In this document: piece by piece, positions 22,200 to 26,227 of the stretch
Position numbering within the stretch: position 1 is the stretch's first letter
Layout of the letters: each line of letters opens with the position of its first letter
Assembly (NCBI GenBank): GCA_002343505.1
Contig: DDQZ01000083.1
Coordinates: 1 to 26,227, forward strand
DNA length: 26,227 bases
Direction of reading: 5' to 3'
Source of the DNA: Verrucomicrobiaceae bacterium UBA2429
Lineage (GTDB): Bacteria; Verrucomicrobiota; Verrucomicrobiia; Verrucomicrobiales; Verrucomicrobiaceae
Position numbers and translations under genes: made by a program
The notes under the pieces: generated by a model
Database searches by the model: none
The model's input: only the letters and a program-made list of their open reading frames with translations
Told to the model about the DNA's origin: nothing

Positions 22200-23126
22200 T
22201 CACGCTCCCTGGCGGGGAGGCGGCGGGCCTTCCATGGGCGGACGGCGGTTTGAGGAGTCGCGTCCCTGGCCGGGGCCTCCGCGTCCTTCGGAATGCGGCG
22301 GGCCGTCCTGACGCTGGTTTTGGTGATGCCGCATTTGCTGGGGTTTGCCGTGCTTGCCATGCTTGCCGTCGCGCGCATGGGGATGCTTGTGCTTGCCGGG
22401 TTTGTGCTTGCCGGGTCCTTCCTCATGGCGCATCTGGCCGGGGCTGTGCGGGCCGTCTTTGCGCCCGGCACCGGCATGGGGAGCGCCAGGGCCGTGCGGG
22501 CCGCGCGGGCCTTCCATGCCGGGGCCGCCCTGCCTCAATTCACGAGCCATCGCCTCCAGCCGGTCGGCGATCCGCCCGCGGACAAAGGCGGGGATGTCGC
22601 GGCCAAAGCCTGGGCTGCGGCCTTGAGCGCGCGGGCCATGCTCAGGCTGGCGCTGGCCGTCTCTCTGGGCGGGAGGGCCATCCGGCCGGCGGGCCTGATC
22701 TCCGCGCGGGCCGGGTTCAGGGCGTTGCTGCCTGTTGTCCTGCGGTGGCGGACCATCGGGGCGGCGGGCGTTTTCATCCCGGTCGCCCTGACGCTGGTCA
22801 GGCCTCGGAGCATCCGGGCGCGGTCCGTCAGGTCGGGGGCCGTCCGGGCGTTCGCCGCGCGGAGCTGGGGCGCGTTCCGGCGGAGGGCCGCCTTCGGGCC
22901 TGCGGGCGCGCTCCTCGTTTTCGCGGCGCTCGCGCTCGGCGCGCTCGTTGCGCTCGCGGGTTTCGCGTTCGGCCTGCTCGGCGCGTTCGCGGGCTTCGGG
23001 TGGCGGGGCGTCGCGCCGGGGATTTTCAGGCGGACGCGGCGGCGGGTTGTCCTGCGCGGCGAGGGTCTGGCAGGAGAGGGCCAGCGCCAGCAGGAGGGCG
23101 GGGGTGCGGAGGGGTCGGGTGTTCAT
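22200..23126 (-). CDS. Secreted low-complexity protein, Pro/Gly/Arg-rich with His/Lys-rich C-terminus
   Basis: Protein of 308 residues with a clear signal peptide (MNTRPLRTPALLLALALSC, cleavage likely at LAAQ-D near residue 25) and almost no folded sequence after it. Residues about 44-77 are a highly charged Glu/Arg helix (EARERAEQAERETRERN...). Residues about 80-175 are Pro/Gly/Arg/Asp-rich with the repeat RPDGPRPDGPRPDAPRPD. A short helical stretch, FVRGRIADRLEAMARELRQG, lies at 181-200. The end is His- and Lys-rich (about 232-268, KHKPGKHKHPHARDGKHGKHGK), which could bind divalent metal or polyanions. The function is unknown. The strong terminator just downstream supports it as a real, separately transcribed gene. 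The ATG is preceded by cacccc-type sequence (acccaccc). Composition rather than conservation is the basis here. Confidence 0.7.
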   Translation of the reverse strand: MNTRPLRTPALLLALALSCQTLAAQDNPPPRPPENPRRDAPPPEARERAEQAERETRERNERAERERRENEERARRPEGGPPPERAPAPRGERPDGPRPDGPRPDAPRPDQRQGDRDENARRPDGPPPQDNRQQRPEPGPRGDQARRPDGPPAQRDGQRQPEHGPRAQGRSPGFGRDIPAFVRGRIADRLEAMARELRQGGPGMEGPRGPHGPGAPHAGAGRKDGPHSPGQMRHEEGPGKHKPGKHKHPHARDGKHGKHGKPQQMRHHQNQRQDGPPHSEGRGGPGQGRDSSNRRPPMEGPPPPRQGA

Positions 23127-23235
23127 GGGTGGGTTGTCAGGTTGCGGACACGGGTCCGTTCACGCGCCTAACGACACCCGGCGCGGGCTTTGTGTGAGTC
23201 GGGTGAAAAAAGTGCCGGAGCGCCGCGCCCCAGAC

Positions 23236-23625
23236 TCACCCCTCGCGGTTGCGCATGAAGTCCGCCACCTGGGCAAAGAATGGGCGCATAAGCTCCGCCG
23301 CCTGCGCCGGCATGACGGTCTCCTTGAGGGCGGCGTCCATGAGTTCCACCCAGCGGTCGCGCTGCGCCGTGCCGATGGCGAAGGGCATGTGGCGTCCGCG
23401 CAGCCGCGGATGCCCGCGCTCCTCGATGTAGGTCTGTGGACCGCCGAAACGGTAGATGAGGAAGTCCGCCAGTCGCTTCTCCGCGCCCTCCCAGTCATCC
23501 GGCGGATAAAGGGGGCCGATGAGGTCGTCGGTCCGCACCCTGCGGTAAAACGCGGCCACCAGCCCGCGCAGGCGCTGCTCTCCGGTCATTTCATAAAGCG
23601 TGCCCAAAGGATCCATGCCGCGCAT
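23236..23625 (-). CDS. Group 2 truncated hemoglobin (trHbO type)
   Basis: Heme protein of 129 residues that binds oxygen or related small ligands in the cytoplasm. It shows the short 2-on-2 globin pattern: AFYRRVRTDDLIGPLYP with Tyr27 in the distal B helix, LADFLIYRFGGPQTYIEERGHPRLRGRHMPF with the proximal His79 (F8), and Trp92 (G8) in QRDRWVELMDAAL, as is typical of group 2. The ATG at 23625 is used; a second in-frame ATG at 23616 is possible. It is divergent from msrA with 110 bases between, so both could share a control region and an oxidative or nitrosative stress theme, but no operator is visible. Confidence 0.92.
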   Translation of the reverse strand: MRGMDPLGTLYEMTGEQRLRGLVAAFYRRVRTDDLIGPLYPPDDWEGAEKRLADFLIYRFGGPQTYIEERGHPRLRGRHMPFAIGTAQRDRWVELMDAALKETVMPAQAAELMRPFFAQVADFMRNREG

Positions 23626-23735
23626 CAGAGCATCGAAACGCGGCTTGAAAACCCGTTGCGCAAAAAAGGAATCGCGAAAGTTTTCCCCCGCTCGTAACGC
23701 ATCCCTGGCTGCACACCAGCCCGCCTTATCGCGCC

Positions 23736-24368
23736 ATGAAAATCCCCATTGTCCTCACAGCCCTCGTCTCCCTCATGAGCACCGCCCCCATGCCCGCCGC
23801 CGATGCCGCCAGCCCGAAGACCGAGACCGCCATCCTGGGCGGCGGCTGCTTCTGGTGTACCGAGGCCCAGTACAAGCTGCTCAAAGGCGTGAAAAAAGTG
23901 GTCAGCGGCTACGCCAACGGCCATGTGGACAACCCCACTTACAAGCAGGTCTGCAATGGCGACACCGGCCACGCGGAAGTCGTCCAGATCGAGTTCGATC
24001 CGCAGGTCATCAGCTACAAGGACATCGTGGACTTCTTCTGGCTGGCGCATGATCCCACCACGCTCAACCGCCAGGGCAACGACGTCGGCACCCAGTACCG
24101 CTCCTGCATTCTTTATGTCGGCGAGGAGCAGAAAAAAATCGCCGAGGCGTCCATGGAGGAGGCGCGGAAGGACTGGGAGGATCCGATCGTCACGGAGATC
24201 GCGCCGCTGAAAAAATTCTACCCCGCCGAGGACTACCACCAGGACTACTTCGCCATCAACCCCAACGCCGGCTACTGCCGCGTGGTGGTGGGGCCGAAGG
24301 TGGCGAAGTTCCGCCAGAAGCTGGAGGCCAGGGGCAAAATCAAGGAGGAGGCCAGCCCGGCGCCGTGA
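23736..24368 (+). CDS. msrA: Peptide-methionine (S)-S-oxide reductase MsrA, exported
   Basis: Reduces methionine-S-sulfoxide in proteins (210 residues). The catalytic motif GGGCFWCTEA has nucleophile Cys38. Family blocks follow: VVSGYANGHVDNPTYKQVCNGDTGHAEVV, DFFWLAHDPTTLNRQGNDVGTQYRSCI, and FYPAEDYHQDYFAINPNAGYCRVVVGPKVAKF, with a possible recycling Cys in NAGYC. The first 24 residues (MKIPIVLTALVSLMSTAPMPAADA) are a likely signal peptide, so the enzyme should repair exported proteins; it would need a periplasmic electron donor, and no MsrB is seen in the window. The ATG follows tcgcgcc without a Shine-Dalgarno. Divergent from the truncated hemoglobin gene. Confidence 0.95.
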   Translation: MKIPIVLTALVSLMSTAPMPAADAASPKTETAILGGGCFWCTEAQYKLLKGVKKVVSGYANGHVDNPTYKQVCNGDTGHAEVVQIEFDPQVISYKDIVDFFWLAHDPTTLNRQGNDVGTQYRSCILYVGEEQKKIAEASMEEARKDWEDPIVTEIAPLKKFYPAEDYHQDYFAINPNAGYCRVVVGPKVAKFRQKLEARGKIKEEASPAP

Positions 24369-24422
24369 GGCGGCGCGCTTTCCTTTTGAGAGCCGGCGCG
24401 TGAGGGCGTAGTACACCCGGCA

Positions 24423-24755
24423 ATGCCCGACCCCGCCGAAACAGACAGCGCCTTTGAAAGCTATGACGCCGAGGTGGTGGACCGTGTCTGGGGCCTGGCG
24501 CGGATGATTCCTGGGAACGACCCCGAAGTCTGGCGCAAGGACGAGTTCGGCGCGTGGATCCACCGGCGCGAATACCGGAACAGGCACAGCGAGTTCGGCT
24601 GGGAGATCGCCGATTACGGATTCCAGCGGCGCGGCTGCGGGCTGGCGAACCTGCGGCCCATGCAGTGGCAGAACCATGTGGACTTTCTTGTGGCCGGCCG
24701 CCACCAGGCGGTGGTCAGCGCCGACGGCCTGCGCAACGCGCGGCGGCTGCTCTGA
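24423..24755 (+). CDS. Small HNH-like protein without the catalytic Asp-His pair
   Basis: Protein of 110 residues. It follows the pattern of a small HNH-endonuclease-like group that reads VW..A..IPG.D...WRKD..GAWI.R..Y..R.S.FGWEIDH...NLRP.QW.N. Here RVWGLARMIPGNDPEVWRKDEFGAWIHR and RHSEFGWEI are clear, and NLRPMQWQNHVDFL is present (Asn76, Asn84). But where the group has DH just after GWEI, this protein has ADYG (residues 63-66), so the catalytic His is gone. It is therefore probably not an active nuclease, and may be a structural relative. The gene is intact with normal codon use, so it is not an obvious pseudogene. The ATG follows cacccggca. Function unknown; family call moderate. Confidence 0.5.
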   Translation: MPDPAETDSAFESYDAEVVDRVWGLARMIPGNDPEVWRKDEFGAWIHRREYRNRHSEFGWEIADYGFQRRGCGLANLRPMQWQNHVDFLVAGRHQAVVSADGLRNARRLL

Positions 24756-24847
24756 CCGGGCTGCCGCGCCTCTTCGGAGCCTGAGAAAATGCCTGCGAGG
24801 CGCTCTACGCGCTTGCCCGCGGATGAAGATTGCTGCCTTGTGGCGCC

Positions 24848-25885
24848 ATGTTTGCCAGACAAAACAGACCCGTCTGCGCGTCCATCGCGGCCGCGCTTGG
24901 CTTGGCGCTTTCTTTTCCCATCATGGCAGAAAATCTCCGCATCGGCCTCATCGGCCTGGACACTTCGCACTGCGAGCAGTTCACCCTCAGGCTGAATGAT
25001 CCCGCGAATCCCAATCATGTGGGCGGCGCGCGCGTCGTGGCCGCTTTTCCCGCCGGCAGCCCCGACCTGCCGGAGAGCGCGGACCGTCTCGCCGGCTACA
25101 CCGCCCTGCTCAGGGACAAATTCGGCGTTCAGATCAAGAGCGGCATCCCCGAGGTCTGCGCGGAGGTGGATGCCGTGATGATCCTGAGCGTGGACGGCCG
25201 CCCGCATCTGGAGCAGGCGCGCCAGGTCATCCTCTCCGGCAAGCCCTTCTTCCTCGACAAACCCGTGGCCGCCTCCCTGAAGGAGGCGGTGGAGATTTAT
25301 CAAATGGCGGACGCCGCCAAGGTGCCCATGTTCAGCGCCTCCGCCATACGCTGGTATCCGGGCGTCATCGAGGTGGCCGCCGCCGGGGACGCGCCCGCGC
25401 TTGGCGCCCTCTCATACGGCCCCGCGCCCATCCTCCCGCATCATCCCGACCTCTTCTTTTACGGCATCCATCCCGCCGAGGCGCTCTTCACCGTCATGGG
25501 ATCCGGCTGCCGCGAGGTGCGCCGGGCCACCAGCGCCGCCCTCTCCGTGGTCACCGGCGTCTGGCAGGGCGGGCGCCTCGGCACGCTGCACGCCCTGCAT
25601 TCGCAGCCGATGGGCTCCCCGCATTACAAGCTGGTCCGCTTCGGGCAAAAGGGCGTCACCGAGCAGAAGAACCAGGGGGACTACACGCCGCTGCTGCGCG
25701 AGATCGTGAAATTCTTCCAGACCCGCCAGCCGCCCGTCTCCCCCAGGGAGACGCTGGAGATCTACGCCTTCATGGAGGCCGCCGAGGAGAGCAAGCGCCT
25801 GGGCGGGCAGGCCGTGAGCCTGCGAGAGGTCCTGCTCAAAGCCGGCTCCCCCGAAAAATGGCTGCCGGTTCCCGCCGAACCGTGA
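24848..25885 (+). CDS. Exported Gfo/Idh/MocA family oxidoreductase
   Basis: NAD(P)-dependent oxidoreductase of 345 residues, from the branch beginning GLIGLDTSHCEQF. The ATG at 24848 gives a signal-like N-terminus (MFARQNRPVCASIAAALGLALSFPIMA), after which ENLRIGLIGLDTSH starts the Rossmann fold. The dinucleotide region lacks the usual GxGxxG (it reads GLIGLDTSH). The family signature is DKPV at residues 137-140 (FFLDKPVAASLKEA), with Lys138 as the conserved Lys. HHPDLFFYGIHPAEALFTVMG is the typical C-terminal-domain block. The ORF is open upstream to 24830, but the extra six residues are not needed. The gccATG context fits other genes here. Substrate unknown; a weak terminator follows. Confidence 0.9.
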   Translation: MFARQNRPVCASIAAALGLALSFPIMAENLRIGLIGLDTSHCEQFTLRLNDPANPNHVGGARVVAAFPAGSPDLPESADRLAGYTALLRDKFGVQIKSGIPEVCAEVDAVMILSVDGRPHLEQARQVILSGKPFFLDKPVAASLKEAVEIYQMADAAKVPMFSASAIRWYPGVIEVAAAGDAPALGALSYGPAPILPHHPDLFFYGIHPAEALFTVMGSGCREVRRATSAALSVVTGVWQGGRLGTLHALHSQPMGSPHYKLVRFGQKGVTEQKNQGDYTPLLREIVKFFQTRQPPVSPRETLEIYAFMEAAEESKRLGGQAVSLREVLLKAGSPEKWLPVPAEP

Positions 25886-25888
25886 ATG

Positions 25889-25912
25889 CGGCGGGTGCGC
25901 CCGCCCCATTTT
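25889..25912 (+). terminator. Weak intrinsic terminator
   Basis: ggcggg (25890-25895) pairs with cccgcc (25900-25905) around tgcg, followed by ccattttg. It begins 4 bases after the stop of the exported oxidoreductase gene. The U-run is short (four T), so efficiency is uncertain. Confidence 0.45.
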
Positions 25913-26227
25913 GCCACGCCCCGCGCCCTTCATGGAGTCGGCGGTTTGCGGTTTCCCTCCGCGCCGTCCGAGGGACGCTGAAATGTCTGCTGACTCGCCT
26001 TCACAACTCCAAGGGCACATCGAGAAGCGTGCATGCTCGGGTCCTGGCTTTCTCGGATGTTCGGCAAGGCCATCTGCTGGCGCGGGCGATTGCTTCCACG
26101 GCTTGCGCCGCAGCTACTTGCCACTCCACGCCTTTGCAGGCGCGGCTACGGGTGGCGCTGGGGGAGGAGCCATTTGAGGTCTTCGACAAGTCGGGCGGGT
26201 GGGGGTAGTCGGTGCGCTGGATGAGGT
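25913..26227. other. Region without a convincing gene
   Basis: No start codon plus coding pattern looks real here. A minus-strand frame is open from the right edge to 26001 and reads LIQRTDYPHPPDLSKTSNG, then SRACKGVEWQVAAAQAVEA, but it runs through the two REP-like palindromes at 26095-26149, so it is more likely repeat DNA than protein. A gene continuing from beyond the right edge cannot be excluded. Confidence 0.5.
26095..26149. repeat. Two tandem REP-like hairpins with GCAA tetraloops
   Basis: Two imperfect copies, 30 bases apart, begin tccacg and end gctac on the plus strand (26095-26117 and 26125-26149). On the minus strand each folds as a hairpin with a GCAA loop: cggc-gcaa-gccg, and cgcct-gcaa-aggcg. 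Covariation of the stems with the same loop indicates a conserved folded element. A RAYT-like transposase gene at 1-1130 could serve such elements. Confidence 0.7.

Noticed and set aside
22187..23197. Overlapping plus-strand open frames of 292 and 336 codons opposite the proline-rich gene
   Set aside because: The minus-strand frame has a signal peptide, sensible repeat peptides and a matching strong terminator; the plus frames read as GC-rich noise, although one looks hydrophobic.
23190..23235. T-run after the truncated hemoglobin gene as an intrinsic terminator
   Set aside because: The minus strand has six T, but no stable stem stands directly before it.
26001..26227. Minus-strand open frame entering from the right edge
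   Set aside because: It crosses the two REP-like hairpins and lacks a family pattern; probably repeat DNA, though the window edge prevents certainty.

Overview
The window looks like a high-GC chromosome segment from the Verrucomicrobiota, probably close to Verrucomicrobium or Prosthecobacter. The evidence is the set of families typical of the PVC group: a secreted DUF1800 protein with thrombospondin type 3 calcium repeats, two large CxxCH heme proteins with beta-propeller N-termini (one with a DUF6797-type front part), and two exported Gfo/Idh/MocA oxidoreductases. Shine-Dalgarno sequences are almost completely absent. Species cannot be fixed from the sequence alone. I saw no rRNA, tRNA or CRISPR array.

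Layout. 1-2344 is a mobile-element scar: a RAYT-like Y1 transposase gene (minus strand, running off the left edge), then the C-terminal half of a CobW/ZigA-type GTPase, the first 28 codons of an FAD/NAD oxidoreductase, and an IS66-type accessory-protein remnant with a perfect palindrome at its start codon. 2345-7402 is the giant DUF1800 exoprotein (minus). 7558-8793 is a group II (SufS/CsdA) cysteine desulfurase. 8824-17796 holds a Tat-exported Gfo/Idh/MocA protein, a PVC-type heme protein, a cell-wall amidase (all minus) and, divergently, the DUF6797/cytochrome c protein (plus). 17837-19968 is an LptF/LptG-type permease translationally coupled to a sugar-binding lipoprotein. 20086-20799 is an Mpv17/PMP22-like membrane protein. 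20814-23126 holds three unassigned minus-strand genes, one low-complexity and His-rich at its C-terminus, with a strong terminator. 23236-25885 holds a group 2 truncated hemoglobin, a secreted MsrA, a small HNH-like protein lacking the catalytic Asp-His pair, and a second exported Gfo/Idh/MocA protein. The last ~300 bases hold REP-like palindromes and no convincing gene.

How the genes fit together. Many products are exported: heme proteins, oxidoreductases, amidase, MsrA, lipoprotein and DUF1800 protein. This suggests an envelope suited to oxidative handling of sugars or polyols and to cell-wall upkeep, but apart from the LptF-lipoprotein pair the genes are mostly single units and not one pathway.

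The most unusual signal is a short AT-richer element occurring three times (7475-7500, 13209-13245, 16263-16296). In two unrelated heme-protein genes it sits inside the coding sequence in the same reading frame and encodes a peptide of the type (S)NFEFRISDF. This resembles protein-coding palindromic elements known from Rickettsia and may be an undescribed in-frame mobile repeat. A second broad pattern is that CC directly precedes the ATG of 10 of 17 genes, in place of a Shine-Dalgarno sequence.
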